Source: Candidatus Nitrotoga arctica (GTDB taxonomy: Bacteria > Pseudomonadota > Gammaproteobacteria > Burkholderiales > Gallionellaceae). Taken from it: DNA of 64,000 nucleotides. The stretch's first letter is position 1. Every line of letters starts with the position of its first letter. The notes beneath the pieces are model-generated. The model saw only the letters and a list, made by a program, of their open reading frames with translations. It did no database searches and was not told the origin of the DNA. A program made the translations under genes and the position numbers. This document shows, piece by piece, positions 37,795-48,034 of this stretch. Location of the stretch: positions 2,604,001 through 2,668,000 of the forward strand of contig NZ_OU912926.1 in assembly GCF_918378365.1 (NCBI RefSeq), read 5' to 3'.

Positions 37795-38120
37795 CTATCT
37801 CCGCGGAATGAACAACGTATTGCCTATATCACCTCTTTTAGGATCAATGTATCCTTGCTCACCTGACGCCCGTTGCTGAAATGCAGCACTTCCCACAACT
37901 CTACAACTGTAAATCTTTCGAAAAATGAAAGCGAACGCAAGGTATCGAATTTCTCCGTCTCATAAATTTCATTCTGCTCTTAAAAGAGTGAACTAAAGGC
38001 AAAGAAAGATGATAGATCTTGAGCAAATTCATTACAATTCTGGTACTGTTGAGACAAATCCTTTTTCATAGCTCGCTGAACGATGGCATTCAGTTCATCT
38101 GGGATGTTTTTAGAAAAATC
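37795..38120 (-). pseudogene. Decayed Ser/Thr kinase–cyclic-nucleotide-binding protein, C-terminal remnant
   Basis: The minus strand reads DFSKNIPDELNAIVQRAMKKD and QNCNEFAQDLSSFF, the end of a bacterial Ser/Thr kinase domain. After an in-frame TAA the same frame continues LRSLSFFERFTVVELWEVLHF and SKDTLILKE, the start of a cNMP-binding domain. A one-base shift then gives GDIGNTLFI before a stop. The kinase N-terminus and the cNMP core are missing. It lies between the island and queA and marks the island edge. Confidence 0.7.
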
Positions 38121-38146
38121 CTAAAAAGATTACTTGCTCAAACATG

Positions 38147-39163
38147 CTACCGCTTAATCAGCATGGCATCGCCATAACTGAAAAAACGGTATTGCCGTTC
38201 CACCGCATGGCTATAGGCGGCGAGCATTGCGTCCATGCCACCGAAAGCGCACACCAGCATCAGCAGGGTAGACTTGGGCAAATGGAAATTAGTTAGCAAA
38301 ATATCCACCACTTTGAAACGGTAACCCGGAACAATGAAAATACTTGTTTCACCTTCCCCGGCTAGTAACCTGCCTTGTTGCGCCGCGCTTTCCAGCGCAC
38401 GTAAACTGGTAGTGCCAACCGCGATGATCCGTCCACCTCGCGCCCGTGCCTGCAGAATAGCATCCACCGTTGCTTGTGGAATGACATAATGTTCGCTATG
38501 CATCACATGATCACGGACATTATCTACACGCACTGGCTGAAAAGTGCCAGCGCCGACATGTAAAGTTAGATAGGCGAGTTGCGTACCTTGAGCGCGTAAG
38601 GTGGCGAGCATTGCCTCATCAAAATGCAGCCCTGCCGTGGGCGCGGCTACCGAACCGGGCTGGCATGCGTATACCGTCTGATACCGCTCTTGGTCCTCGG
38701 CATTAGCTGCATGAGTAATATAGGGGGGTAGCGGCAACTGTCCGTATTGTTCCAGCAATGCCGACACATTCTCTGTGCTGTCAAAGCGCAAGCAGAAAAA
38801 TTCTCGCTCGCGTCCCAGCACCGTAACGGGAAGATGCCCTGCCAGCAACAATCGGCTGCCCGACTTGGGCACATGGCTGGCGCGCACTTGGGCCAGCGCA
38901 TGATGTTCGTCAAGAATACGCTCGATCAATACCTCAATTTTACCGCCGCTTTCCTTTACTCCGAACAGGCGCGCTTTCAGCACACGTGCATCATTCAACA
39001 CCAGCAAATCATGTTCACGCACCAGGGATGGTAAATTAGCAAACATGGAGTCTTCTCTAGCCTCCCCGCGTATACACAACAAGCGACTGGCATCACGCCG
39101 TTCGGGTGGGTGTTGCGCGATCAAGTGCTCGGGAAGTGCGAAGTTAAATTCGTCGGTGAACAT
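38147..39163 (-). CDS. queA: tRNA preQ1(34) S-adenosylmethionine ribosyltransferase-isomerase
   Basis: QueA transfers the ribosyl moiety of SAM to preQ1 in tRNA, giving epoxyqueuosine. From ATG 39163 the product has 338 residues (a TTG at 39178 is less likely). It shows [22 protein letters not shown] at the N-terminus, the domain signature [18 protein letters not shown] near 174–191 and [14 protein letters not shown] near 200. [19 protein letters not shown] is near the C-terminus. No tgt gene is in view. It is the first core gene on this side of the island. Confidence 0.96.
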   Translation of the reverse strand: MFTDEFNFALPEHLIAQHPPERRDASRLLCIRGEAREDSMFANLPSLVREHDLLVLNDARVLKARLFGVKESGGKIEVLIERILDEHHALAQVRASHVPKSGSRLLLAGHLPVTVLGREREFFCLRFDSTENVSALLEQYGQLPLPPYITHAANAEDQERYQTVYACQPGSVAAPTAGLHFDEAMLATLRAQGTQLAYLTLHVGAGTFQPVRVDNVRDHVMHSEHYVIPQATVDAILQARARGGRIIAVGTTSLRALESAAQQGRLLAGEGETSIFIVPGYRFKVVDILLTNFHLPKSTLLMLVCAFGGMDAMLAAYSHAVERQYRFFSYGDAMLIKR

Positions 39164-39181
39164 CACAAAATTTTGCAACCA

Positions 39182-39913
39182 TTAAAACGCTTCGTCTTCG
39201 CGCAGGTAGCGCCATTGCCCGCTGGGCAAATCGCCCAATTTTATCTTGCCGATACGCACGCGCTTTAGCCCGGTAACTTTCAGTCCAACCAGTTCACACA
39301 TGCGACGAATCTGACGTTTTTTGCCTTCGCGCAAAATAAAGCGCAATTGATCGTCATTCAGCCAGCTCACTCTGGCAGGCTTAAGCACCTCGCCGTCCAG
39401 TTTAAGACCGTGGTTCAACATGGATAGACCGTTAGCTGAAATTTTGCCCTGCACGCGCACCAGATATTCCTTGTCGAGGTCGGAATCTTCGCCGACAAGT
39501 TGTTTGGCGATGCGGCCATCCTGAGTCAATACCAGCAAACCCTGCGAATCAATATCCAGCCGGCCCGCAGGCGCGATGCCTTTCAAATGCATGGGATGAA
39601 AAGACAGCGGTGATTGATCGCTGGCAAAGCGTGATGAAGCATTAATCAGGGTAACTGCGGGCTTGTGGTTGTCTTCTGCCTGCCCGGAAACAAAACCGAT
39701 CGGTTTATTCAGCAGGATCGTTACGCGCGTTTGCTGTTGTGCCTGGGCGGCGCGGTTCAACGTGATGCGCTGGGTGGGATCTATTTTCGTACCCAGTTCA
39801 GTTACTGGCTTGCCATCCACCAACACCCAACCACGTTCAATATAGCTGTCTGCCTCGCGGCGGGAGCACAAGCCCTGTTCGGACATCAGTTTTGAAAGGC
39901 GTATTTTTTCCAT
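39182..39913 (-). CDS. rluF: RsuA/RluF family 23S rRNA pseudouridine synthase
   Basis: About 243 residues from the Met at 39913 ([22 protein letters not shown]); the frame is open further upstream without homology. An S4 domain is followed by the synthase domain with the catalytic Asp in [17 protein letters not shown] and [28 protein letters not shown]. The NDDQLRFIL segment and overall form fit RluF (U2604) better than RluB/RluE, but the exact target site is an inference. 18 bases from queA. Confidence 0.85.
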   Translation of the reverse strand: MEKIRLSKLMSEQGLCSRREADSYIERGWVLVDGKPVTELGTKIDPTQRITLNRAAQAQQQTRVTILLNKPIGFVSGQAEDNHKPAVTLINASSRFASDQSPLSFHPMHLKGIAPAGRLDIDSQGLLVLTQDGRIAKQLVGEDSDLDKEYLVRVQGKISANGLSMLNHGLKLDGEVLKPARVSWLNDDQLRFILREGKKRQIRRMCELVGLKVTGLKRVRIGKIKLGDLPSGQWRYLREDEAF

Positions 39914-40150
39914 ATTTTTTTGTAACCAAGTCCAATGCAGTAGTAGCAATACATACTGTGCGGCTATTCCAGAAACGATGCGGGACGCTATGCTACACGA
40001 TTGCAACTCGTATTATTCCTATGGTTATGCCATTTGTTGCGAGCGCGCTTTAGATAAATAAGTAGAAGCCATTAAATCCACGTTGGCTATTCAGCAAGGA
40101 GAGCACTCTCCCGATCAGGAGAGCGTATCAAAAATATTGATTACAAAATT

Positions 40151-40876
40151 TTAAACAGAAACCGTCTGTTTGGAGAAGTCCAGACCCGCAACCTGATAAA
40201 AACTTTCCAGATCGCTTAAATCATCCAGCACCGCTGACGCTCCAGAAAAATCCTGCTTGCTTGTGTAGTGATTTATTGTGATGAAAGTTTTCAATCCAGC
40301 GGCCAAGCTGGAACGCAGGCCATTCTCAGAGTCCTCCAGCGCTATGCAATCAGCAGCATCGAGGCCCAGCCTCTCCAACACCCAATAATAAATGTCAGGC
40401 GCGGGTTTCTTGTGCTGGACGATATCGCCATAACCAATGACGTCGAACAGAGCTTCGCTATCCGCGCCCAATCCCTGTTGTAAAAGCGTGACGACGTTAT
40501 CCAGCGATGTGGTGGTGGCAATGGCAAGCTTCAATCCTGCCTGTTTGGCTTCGGTAATCAGTCGTTTTATATTAGGGCGCAATGGAATGCCACCTTCGCG
40601 TAACATCGCGGTGTAATGCGCGGTCTTGACCAAATGGAGGTGTTTCACAAAACTTTCATAATCAGCTGGCTTCTGAAAACCAGGCACATAAGTAGTAATA
40701 AAATGATTGATTCGTTCTTTGCCGCCGGTCACTTTAAGCAACTTGTCATACAGGGCAACGTCCCAGTTCCAGTCAAGATGATTTTCCGCGAATGTTCTAT
40801 TAAACGAGAGGCGATGGGCCTCTTCGGTATCTGCTAACGTGCCGTCTACGTCAAAAATTATAGCTTTAGTTTTCAT
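40151..40876 (-). CDS. HAD-superfamily phosphatase (CbbY/phosphoglycolate phosphatase-like)
   Basis: A 241-residue haloacid-dehalogenase-type hydrolase with motif I DVDGTLADTEEAH (residues 10–22), motif II ATTTS near 120, the Lys in KKPAPDIYYWVLERLG near 156, and motif III EDSENGLRSSLAAGL near 181. This arrangement fits CbbY, a xylulose-1,5-bisphosphate phosphatase of Calvin-cycle organisms, and related sugar-phosphate phosphatases. No cbb genes are in the window, so the substrate is open. Flanked by intergenic spaces on both sides. Confidence 0.88.
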   Translation of the reverse strand: MKTKAIIFDVDGTLADTEEAHRLSFNRTFAENHLDWNWDVALYDKLLKVTGGKERINHFITTYVPGFQKPADYESFVKHLHLVKTAHYTAMLREGGIPLRPNIKRLITEAKQAGLKLAIATTTSLDNVVTLLQQGLGADSEALFDVIGYGDIVQHKKPAPDIYYWVLERLGLDAADCIALEDSENGLRSSLAAGLKTFITINHYTSKQDFSGASAVLDDLSDLESFYQVAGLDFSKQTVSV

Positions 40877-41019
40877 TCCGAACCTTCCATTAGCGATTTA
40901 GCAATACTCATAAAAATTGCACCTTGCATCTTAAGTCGAATTCCAAGTTTCCACGGGCAATTATAAATAATATTGGAGAAGCCATATAATTGGCAAGATC
41001 AATCCGGCGGTAATTTTCT

Positions 41020-42558
41020 GTGAAATTCATTTCTACGTATCGATTCATTATTGCTTTTTGTCTTGGCTTGCTTACCGTTCTAGGCTTTGCACCCTTTTCA
41101 CTATTCCCTCTTGTTATCTTTACACTAGCTGCACTGTTCTGGCTATGGCAACAGGCAAATGGGAAACGTGTGGCAGCATGGCTGGGATTTTTCTTTGGTT
41201 TTGGTTTATTCAGTGCCGGCATAGGCTGGCTATACATTGCGCAGCATGATTACGGCGACATGCCATTCTTACTGGCCCTCTCCACTACCGCTCTGTTTGC
41301 TGCATTCTTGGCGTTATTTCCCGCATTGATTGGTTATACACAGGCAAGGTTGCTAGCTCCTTCTTGGGCACGCTTGATACTGGTAATGCCTGCATTATGG
41401 GTACTTCTGGAATGGATACGCGGGTTGTTGTTCACTGGCTTTCCTTGGCTGACACTGGCTTATTCACAAGTATCTGCTAGCCCTTTGGTGGGATATGCAC
41501 CAATATTCGGCGTTTATGGTGTATCACTAGCGGTGACGATAAGTGCAGGATTGCTGGCGCTATTATGGCAAATGCGTTGGAATGCTCAAGGGAAAGCGGC
41601 ACTGGCGGCGCTGTTACTGCTATGGGCCAGCGCTACGGCACTTCGTACCATAGACTGGACACAGCCTGAAGGCGAACCGTTCAAGGTTGCATTGTTGCAA
41701 GGCAATATTCCGCAAGATCTCAAATTCCACGAAGAGAAGCTTATCGACACGCTGGAAACCTATCGCCGACTGGTGCTGCAAACCGATGCCCGTTTGATCA
41801 TTTTACCGGAAACCGCACTACCACTGCTACGCCACAATCTGCCGGAAAATTACATGGATATTTTGCGCAAGCACGCCAGGCAAAACGGCGGCGATATACT
41901 TATCGGTGCATTTGAAAGTGACAATGAACTGCACTACAACAGCGTATTTACGCTTGGCACAGCGAATAGCCAAAACTACCGTAAAAACCATCTGGTGCCA
42001 TTCGGCGAATTCATCCCATTGCGCCCAGCGTTGGGCTGGATCGTCAACGAAGTATTGAATATTCCCATGTCTGACTTAGCGCGTGGCGGGGAACGACAAC
42101 AAGTATTGCGCATAGCGGGCCAACGCGTTGCCGTGCAGATTTGCTACGAGGATGTATTCGGCGAAGAAATCATTCGTTACTTGCCGGAGGCAAGCTTGCT
42201 GGTAAATGTTAGCAACGATGCCTGGTATGGCAAATCACATGCAGCGATGCAGCACAACCAGATCGCACAAATGCGCGCACTGGAAACAGGACGCATGATG
42301 CTGCGCGCCACGAACACTGGCGTAACCTCTATCATCAGGCGCGATGGCAGCATACAGCAGATGTTGCCACAACATGAGGAAGGCATACTCGTTGGACAGG
42401 TGCAGGGCTATACCGGCAGTACACCGTATGTGCGCTGGGGCAATGCGGCGGTGCTGATTATTTTGATAATGATGCTCGTCTTAGCCAAACTGGTGCAGCG
42501 AAGGTCACCCTTTCACCCACCTTCAGCGCACTCTCCCAGAGTAAGAAAATCAAGGTGA
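41020..42558 (+). CDS. lnt: Apolipoprotein N-acyltransferase
   Basis: Lnt adds the third acyl chain to lipoproteins in the inner membrane. The 512-residue protein has about six N-terminal transmembrane helices, then a periplasmic nitrilase-like domain. The Glu in LPETALPLL, the Lys in [12 protein letters not shown] and the Cys in [12 protein letters not shown] form the catalytic triad. A final hydrophobic helix lies near residues 476–494. The BamE and adaptor lipoproteins in this window would be substrates. The adjacent GIY-YIG gene lies just after its stop. Confidence 0.96.
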   Translation: MKFISTYRFIIAFCLGLLTVLGFAPFSLFPLVIFTLAALFWLWQQANGKRVAAWLGFFFGFGLFSAGIGWLYIAQHDYGDMPFLLALSTTALFAAFLALFPALIGYTQARLLAPSWARLILVMPALWVLLEWIRGLLFTGFPWLTLAYSQVSASPLVGYAPIFGVYGVSLAVTISAGLLALLWQMRWNAQGKAALAALLLLWASATALRTIDWTQPEGEPFKVALLQGNIPQDLKFHEEKLIDTLETYRRLVLQTDARLIILPETALPLLRHNLPENYMDILRKHARQNGGDILIGAFESDNELHYNSVFTLGTANSQNYRKNHLVPFGEFIPLRPALGWIVNEVLNIPMSDLARGGERQQVLRIAGQRVAVQICYEDVFGEEIIRYLPEASLLVNVSNDAWYGKSHAAMQHNQIAQMRALETGRMMLRATNTGVTSIIRRDGSIQQMLPQHEEGILVGQVQGYTGSTPYVRWGNAAVLIILIMMLVLAKLVQRRSPFHPPSAHSPRVRKSR

Positions 42559-42581
42559 CGAAACACATTGAGGAATTCACA

Positions 42582-42827
42582 ATGAACTGGGTTTGCTACC
42601 TCATTTGTTGTGCGGACGGCACGCTGTATTGCGGCATCACCAATAATCTGAAAAAACGTCTGGCCGCGCACAATGCTGGTGAGGCGGCGAAATATACTCG
42701 CGGCCGTCGCCCAGTACGACTAATGCACGTCGAGCCATGCGCCGACAAATCCGCTGCCTTGAAGCGCGAGCTACAGATCAAAGAGTTATCGCGTGGCGAA
42801 AAACAGGCATTGTGCGGAATGATATGA
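42582..42827 (+). CDS. GIY-YIG domain protein (UPF0213)
   Basis: From ATG 42582 the product has 81 residues: [27 protein letters not shown] at the start, in the form of a GIY-YIG nuclease core (Y-L then Y-C-G-I), and [26 protein letters not shown]. The ATG at 42555, overlapping the lnt stop, is an alternative. Single-domain UPF0213 proteins have no confirmed cellular role. Confidence 0.85.
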   Translation: MNWVCYLICCADGTLYCGITNNLKKRLAAHNAGEAAKYTRGRRPVRLMHVEPCADKSAALKRELQIKELSRGEKQALCGMI

Positions 42828-42957
42828 AAGTCATCTATGAGGATCACCTAGCGCTGACCTTATCGTCAGGCATTACTAAGTCCGTATAGAGCCGATACAA
42901 TTAATATCGACAGGCTTTTTTGACAAAAACAGGTGAAATATATATCATGCCCGCCTT

Positions 42958-43485
42958 ATGTTTGAACGGCAATTTATAGATAGCTTGGACTTTGCTAATA
43001 ACAACCGAGAGTTACGCGGTGAAATTGCAATGGCTCAAATGCCTCGGCTTCAAGATAAGCTGGTTGTTCTTGATGCTGGTTTTGAACACGATCACAAAGA
43101 AGACATTAGCTACATCCTGCGCGGTTTTCGTGACAGGAATGACAAACCAATGTTGGAAGTGAAACTGGACGGACTGTGCCAACTGCGGTGTCAGCGATGT
43201 TTACAGGGCTTAATTTATCCATTGAAGCTGGTTTCCCAGTTACTTTTGGTGAAAAACTGGGATGAATCTTCTGTTGAAGTAGAAGATGAGATAGATAGCA
43301 TTTTAGTTGATAGTCATTTGGACGTGTTTTCCTTGTTTGAGGAAGAGATTTTACTGAATCTGCCATTTGCACCGAGACATCCTGTAGGCGTTTGTCGACC
43401 TGTGAAAGAAGGATATGTAGTGGAAGAGATAGATCGGATAAATAAAAACCCATTTGCTGTGCTGTCCGAATTGAAATACAAGTAG
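42958..43485 (+). CDS. yceD: YceD (DUF177) family protein
   Basis: A 175-residue protein of the YceD/DUF177 family, involved in 23S rRNA processing. The conserved CQRCLQGLIYPL segment carries the CxxC pair near residues 77–80, and an acidic region EVEDEIDSILVD precedes LFEEEILLNLPFAPRHP near 122–138. The yceD–rpmF–plsX–fabH order is the usual one in proteobacteria. rpmF follows by about 30 bases. Confidence 0.92.
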   Translation: MFERQFIDSLDFANNNRELRGEIAMAQMPRLQDKLVVLDAGFEHDHKEDISYILRGFRDRNDKPMLEVKLDGLCQLRCQRCLQGLIYPLKLVSQLLLVKNWDESSVEVEDEIDSILVDSHLDVFSLFEEEILLNLPFAPRHPVGVCRPVKEGYVVEEIDRINKNPFAVLSELKYK

Positions 43486-43516
43486 TTTTTTATTATAGGT
43501 TTTGCAAGGAGTTAAT

Positions 43517-43696
43517 ATGGCTGTTCAACAGAATAAAAAATCCCCATCCAAGCGTGGCATGCACCGCTCGCACGATTTTCTGGTTAGTCCGGCGCTGGCG
43601 GTTGAACCCTCCACTGGTGAACAACATCTGCGTCACCACATCAGTCCAACTGGCTATTATCGCGGCAAAAGAGTTATCAAAATAAAAGGCGACTAA
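43517..43696 (+). CDS. rpmF: 50S ribosomal protein L32
   Basis: A 59-residue basic protein with the L32 signature [20 protein letters not shown] and [12 protein letters not shown]. The start at 43517 is preceded by AAGGAG at about 43506–43511; a start further upstream would add five residues unlike the family. No cysteine pair is present, so this is the non-zinc form. Confidence 0.97.
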   Translation: MAVQQNKKSPSKRGMHRSHDFLVSPALAVEPSTGEQHLRHHISPTGYYRGKRVIKIKGD

Positions 43697-43792
43697 TCAC
43701 ACTTGCGGTAGCGGATACGCACCCCATAAAAAGGTGCAGACGCATCCATGTATCCAAAATCCAAGTTGAACAAAGCGTAAGAGGATCGCCTG

Positions 43793-44830
43793 GTGGATGT
43801 CACAATAGCCATTGATGCCATGGGTGGCGACCACGGAACGCGCGTCACCATTCCCGCTGCGGTAAGATATCTGAAACAACATCCAACCGATACGATCGTA
43901 TTGGTTGGTTTGCCCGACGCCATCGAAGCTGAGTTGCGCACCATCAAAACGTCTATCGAGCCACGACTGCGTATCCAGGCAGCCAGTGAAGTGGTCGGCA
44001 TGGACGAATCCCCGCAATTGGTGTTACGTAGCAAAAAAGATTCTTCCATGCGTGTCGCCATTAATCTTGTAAAAAATGGCGAGGCGTCTGCTTGCGTAAG
44101 TGCCGGAAATACTGGTGCATTGATGGCAACAGCGCGTTATGTACTTAAAATGCTGCCTGGTATAGACCGCCCCGCGATTGCTTCATTTCTGCCCACTTAT
44201 AAGGGGCAAGTCTGTATGCTGGATCTTGGCGCGAATGTGGATTGTAACGCTGAGAATTTATTACAGTTCGCCCTGATGGGTACCGCTCTGGTTTATGCTA
44301 TTGAACATAAAAATAATCCTACGGTAGGCCTGCTCAATATTGGAAGTGAAGATATTAAGGGCAATGAAATCGTCAAGCAAGCAAGTGAACTGTTGCGGCA
44401 AAGCGATTTAAATTTTTACGGCAATATCGAAGGCAACGATATTTTCAAAGGAGTAACTGACGTAGTAGTTTGTGACGGCTTTGTCGGGAATGTTGCACTA
44501 AAAACAACAGAGGGACTGGCGCAGATGTTGGGTGGTTTCCTGCGTGAAGAATTTAACCGTAATATGTTTACCAAATTGGCCGGGCTACTTGCCACTCCGG
44601 TACTCAAGGCATTCAAACGCCGTGTTGATCCCCGCCGTTACAACGGTGCCAGCCTATTGGGACTGAAAGGTATCGTGCTGAAAAGTCATGGCTCTGCCGA
44701 TGCGTTCGCCTTCTTTTGCGCCATTGAACGTGCCGCCGAAGAAGCGCGCGGCGGCATGTTGCATCATATTAGCGAGCACATAGAGAAATGGCATGATGCA
44801 TGCCAACAAAAGACAAGGGAGGCTTCCTGA
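43793..44830 (+). CDS. plsX: Phosphate acyltransferase PlsX
   Basis: PlsX forms acyl phosphate from acyl-ACP for phospholipid synthesis. The 345-residue protein begins at a GTG ([15 protein letters not shown]) with GAGGA upstream. Conserved motifs are [22 protein letters not shown] near 103–124, [10 protein letters not shown] near 143 and [18 protein letters not shown] near 223–240. It is followed immediately by fabH. Confidence 0.96.
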   Translation: MDVTIAIDAMGGDHGTRVTIPAAVRYLKQHPTDTIVLVGLPDAIEAELRTIKTSIEPRLRIQAASEVVGMDESPQLVLRSKKDSSMRVAINLVKNGEASACVSAGNTGALMATARYVLKMLPGIDRPAIASFLPTYKGQVCMLDLGANVDCNAENLLQFALMGTALVYAIEHKNNPTVGLLNIGSEDIKGNEIVKQASELLRQSDLNFYGNIEGNDIFKGVTDVVVCDGFVGNVALKTTEGLAQMLGGFLREEFNRNMFTKLAGLLATPVLKAFKRRVDPRRYNGASLLGLKGIVLKSHGSADAFAFFCAIERAAEEARGGMLHHISEHIEKWHDACQQKTREAS

Positions 44831-45786
44831 TATATTCAAAAATAATCGGTACCGGCAGCTACCTGCCGACCAAGGTGTTGACTAACTTCGACCTCGAGAA
44901 GCTGGTCGAAACTTCGCATGACTGGATTGTCACTCGCAGCGGCATTGTCGAACGGCATTTTGCCGCTGAAGGTGAGCAGGCCAGTGATATGGCATGGCAT
45001 GCCAGCCAGCGTGCACTGGAGGCGGCTGGCATCGGCGTTGATGAAATTGACCTGGTCATTGTCGCTACAACCACGCCGGATCATATCCTACCCAGTACTG
45101 CGTGTATCCTGCAAGACAAGCTAGGCATTAAGAATGGCGCGGCCTTCGACGTGCAAGCTGTATGCAGCGGCTTTATTTATGCGTTAAATACCGCTGATCT
45201 GTTTATCCGAGGCGGGCAGGCACGCAATGCTTTAGTAGTAGGCGCCGAAGTGTTATCGCGCTTGCTTAACTGGGAAGATCGCACTACCTGTGTGTTGTTT
45301 GGTGATGGAGCGGGCGCGGTGATACTGCAGCGTAGCGATGTGCCGGGTATCTTGTCCGCCAAGTTACATGCCGACGGTAGCCATCGCAACAAGTTAAGTG
45401 CCGACGGCGGCATACGTGATGGCGCGATCTTCGGCAACCCTTACATTAAAATGGACGGTCAGGCGGTATTTAAGTTCGCTGTCAAGGTACTTAGTGAAGT
45501 AGTGGAAGAGGTGTTGGCCGAGAACAAGATGAAGTGTACCGACATCGATTGGCTCGTTCCTCACCAAGCCAATATTCGCATAATGGAAGCTACAGCCAAG
45601 AAACTTGGGCTGAGCATGGATAAAGTTGTGGTGACCGTTGCTCATCATGGGAATACGTCGGCGGCATCCATCCCACTAGCACTCGACACCGCAGTTCGGG
45701 ATGGGCGTATTCAGTCCGGTCAGCATGTGCTACTGGAGGCAGTCGGCGGTGGTTTCACCTGGGGTGCAGTTTTACTGCGCTGGTAA
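44827..45786 (+). CDS. fabH: 3-oxoacyl-ACP synthase III
   Basis: FabH starts fatty-acid synthesis by condensing acetyl-CoA with malonyl-ACP. The catalytic Cys is in [12 protein letters not shown], His in [11 protein letters not shown] and Asn in [16 protein letters not shown]. Family members begin M-(I/L)[11 protein letters not shown]. In this gene that position is CTG-ATA-TAT, with a perfect AAGGGAGG at 44815–44822 just before, so I place the start at the CTG (44827). The in-frame ATG at 44800 would add nine residues and lacks a ribosome-binding site. It overlaps the plsX stop. Confidence 0.88.
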   Translation: MIYSKIIGTGSYLPTKVLTNFDLEKLVETSHDWIVTRSGIVERHFAAEGEQASDMAWHASQRALEAAGIGVDEIDLVIVATTTPDHILPSTACILQDKLGIKNGAAFDVQAVCSGFIYALNTADLFIRGGQARNALVVGAEVLSRLLNWEDRTTCVLFGDGAGAVILQRSDVPGILSAKLHADGSHRNKLSADGGIRDGAIFGNPYIKMDGQAVFKFAVKVLSEVVEEVLAENKMKCTDIDWLVPHQANIRIMEATAKKLGLSMDKVVVTVAHHGNTSAASIPLALDTAVRDGRIQSGQHVLLEAVGGGFTWGAVLLRW

Positions 45787-45806
45787 CTTCTCGTAATATT
45801 CTTCAA

Positions 45807-46745
45807 GTGCTTATAACTAAATTCGCTTTCGTTTTTCCAGGGCAAGGCTCGCAATCACGCGGCATGATGAACAATTATGCCGACTTCCCCGTAGTGCGTG
45901 ACACCTTTGCCGAAGCTTCCGATATATTGCACCAAGACTTGTGGCAATTGGTTGCGGAAGGCAGTGATGCGGAACTCAACGCTACTGTAAATACGCAGCC
46001 GCTCATGCTGACTGCCGGAGTGGCGGTGTACCGCGCCTGGCAAAGCTTGAATGCTCCGACACCCGTATTGCTGGCTGGTCACAGCCTCGGCGAATATACC
46101 GCGCTGGTGATCGGGGGAGCGCTTCAATTTGCTGATGCTTTGCCATTGGTGCGTTATCGAGCTGAATGTATGCAGGACGCCGTACCGAACGGTGTAGGAG
46201 GCATCGCTGCAATTCTTGGGTTGGATGACGAAAGCGTGCTTAAGATGTGCATCGAAGCTGCTCAAGACGAAGTGTTGGAAGCCGTCAATTTCAACACACC
46301 CGGACAGGTAGTAATTGCCGGCCACCGTGCGGCGGTGGAACGCGGTATGGAGTTGGCCAAGGTTAGAGGTGCGAAACGTGCGTTAATGCTACCGATGAGC
46401 GTACCATCGCATTGCAGTCTATTACGTGGTGCGGCGGAATTGTTGCGAGTGAGATTAAATGACGTGACGATGCAAGCTCCCTCCATTCCTGTGCTGCACA
46501 ATGCCGATGTAAAAAGCTATATGGATGTAGCCTCTATTAAAGATGCTCTCGTACGCCAGTTATATTCGCCGGTACGTTGGGTAGAAATCGTGCAATGTTT
46601 CAGTCAAAAATTTATTACACATAACGTGGAATGTGCACCAGGCAAAGTGCTGATGGGTCTGAACAAACGCATTGATACCAACCAACAGGCATTGGCACTG
46701 AACGATAGCATAGCCTTGAAATCCGCATGGGCAGCATTGTCATAA
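45807..46745 (+). CDS. fabD: Malonyl-CoA:ACP transacylase
   Basis: FabD loads malonyl groups on ACP. The 312-residue protein starts at GTG 45807 and has FVFPGQGSQSRGM at the N-terminus. The nucleophile motif is GHSLGEYTALV (Ser near 92), and the catalytic His is in MSVPSHCSLL near 200. QLYSPVRWVEIVQ and CAPGKVLMGLNKRI near the end complete the family signature. It is placed between fabH and fabG, as usual. Confidence 0.96.
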   Translation: MLITKFAFVFPGQGSQSRGMMNNYADFPVVRDTFAEASDILHQDLWQLVAEGSDAELNATVNTQPLMLTAGVAVYRAWQSLNAPTPVLLAGHSLGEYTALVIGGALQFADALPLVRYRAECMQDAVPNGVGGIAAILGLDDESVLKMCIEAAQDEVLEAVNFNTPGQVVIAGHRAAVERGMELAKVRGAKRALMLPMSVPSHCSLLRGAAELLRVRLNDVTMQAPSIPVLHNADVKSYMDVASIKDALVRQLYSPVRWVEIVQCFSQKFITHNVECAPGKVLMGLNKRIDTNQQALALNDSIALKSAWAALS

Positions 46746-46761
46746 AACAACTGGAGGGTGA

Positions 46762-47505
46762 ATGAGTTTGCAAGGACAGATCGCATTAATAACCGGCGCC
46801 AGTCGTGGCATCGGGCAGGGAATTGTGTTGGAACTAGGTAAACAGGGTGCAACCGTGATCGGCACTGCAACTACCAAAGATGGAGCACTGGCAATTAGTG
46901 ACTATTTGGCAGCAGCTGGCCTCAAGGGCTGTGGCATGGCGCTGGACGTCAATGATGTCGTACAAATTGATCAGGTTATCAGCGAAACTCGAAAACAATA
47001 TGGTGAAATTTCTATTTTGGTAAATAACGCGGGCATTACTCGCGACAATTTGCTAGCGCGCATGACCGATGAGGAATGGGACGACATCATGTCGACCAAC
47101 CTGAAGTCTGTGTTTCGAATGAGTCGCGCCGTACTACGAGCCATGATGAAGGCACGCCATGGCCGCATTATCAATATTTCATCGGTGATAGGCAGTATGG
47201 GCAACGCGGGACAAGCTAATTACGCGGCCTCCAAGGCTGGCATCATCGGTTTCAGCAAATCGCTAGCTTGCGAAATTGGGAGTCGAAACATCACTGTTAA
47301 TTGCATCGCACCCGGTTTTATCGCTACCGACATGACCGAGGCATTGTCGCAGCCCCAGCGTGACAAACTGGTTGAACATGTGCCGTTAAAACGCTTGGGG
47401 CAAGTGGCCGATGTTGCTGCCACCGTAGCATTCCTTGCCGGTCCAGGAGCGGCTTACATAACTGGCGCGACCTTACATGTAAATGGTGGAATATACATGG
47501 AGTGA
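46762..47505 (+). CDS. fabG: 3-oxoacyl-ACP reductase
   Basis: An SDR-family reductase of 247 residues using NADPH on 3-oxoacyl-ACP. The cofactor motif is TGASRGIG (11–18), NNAG is near 87, the catalytic Ser is in NISSVIGSMGNAGQANYAASKAG with the Tyr/Lys pair, and the end is TLHVNGGIYME. GGAGG precedes the ATG. The gene normally next, acpP, is missing; a decayed IS6 transposase starts 15 bases beyond the stop on the other strand. Confidence 0.96.
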   Translation: MSLQGQIALITGASRGIGQGIVLELGKQGATVIGTATTKDGALAISDYLAAAGLKGCGMALDVNDVVQIDQVISETRKQYGEISILVNNAGITRDNLLARMTDEEWDDIMSTNLKSVFRMSRAVLRAMMKARHGRIINISSVIGSMGNAGQANYAASKAGIIGFSKSLACEIGSRNITVNCIAPGFIATDMTEALSQPQRDKLVEHVPLKRLGQVADVAATVAFLAGPGAAYITGATLHVNGGIYME

Positions 47506-47519
47506 GATAAATTTCAGTC

Positions 47520-47716
47520 GCGCTTTATCCTGCACAGACAAACGACTCTTTTCAAATTCCGGTGTCAAATGCTGTACCCAGTACATGTTCGTCTTGTGAG
47601 CAAACGTAAGGCTGCACTCTGCCCTTATCTCTACCAAATCGCAAACCGACAACTTATAGCGCAGATATTACCGAATGCAAAGTTCGGTCAATCTCTTGTT
47701 CGAAGTATCGTCCCAT
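47520..47716 (-). pseudogene. Decayed IS6-family transposase, N-terminal fragment
   Basis: The minus strand reads MGRYFEQEIDRTLHSVISAL from 47716. After a frameshift near 47664 it continues LRYKLSVCDLVEIRAECSLTF and AHKTNMYWVQHLTPEFEKS. This follows the IS6/IS26-type N-terminus (F-gR-F-eI, then LRY-LS-RDL-E, AH-T-RWVQ, PEFEK) before diverging. The DDE core is absent. It lies exactly where acpP–fabF would follow fabG. Confidence 0.65.
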
Positions 47717-48034
47717 GCGCAATACCTCCATACTTTTTTAAGTTTGCCATCACTATCGTTCGTCAGTCGAAAAGATGTCAGTCTAGCCCATAGCGAAACT
47801 TGCATCAAAACAGTCCGCTATTAGCTCAACAGCACCGCTGTTCATACCTTCAAACGAGCTTTCGTATAAATCGACTTCTCAAGTATTAACGCCATGAACA
47901 TCACTCTGTTTACTTCAAAACAAACGTTTGATACACTTGTTTAATTATTTGTTAAGAGAAGAAGAATATGATCGTCGTTATGCCCGATATGAATCTACCT
48001 GCTCTCAGCGTTTTATCGTTGAGCACCTCTCTGC
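47717..48034. other. Upstream region of the efflux regulator, no gene seen
   Basis: 318 bases without a credible coding frame. The right half contains the dyad at 47918–47942 and should hold the tetR promoter. Confidence 0.45.
47918..47942. promoter_or_regulatory. Candidate TetR-family operator
   Basis: A perfect palindrome CAAACGTTTG (47921–47930) lies within a wider dyad AAACAA (47918–47923) / TTGTTT (47937–47942), about 95 bases before the TetR-type gene. TetR regulators commonly bind such dyads near their own genes. Assignment is inferred from position only. Confidence 0.35.
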
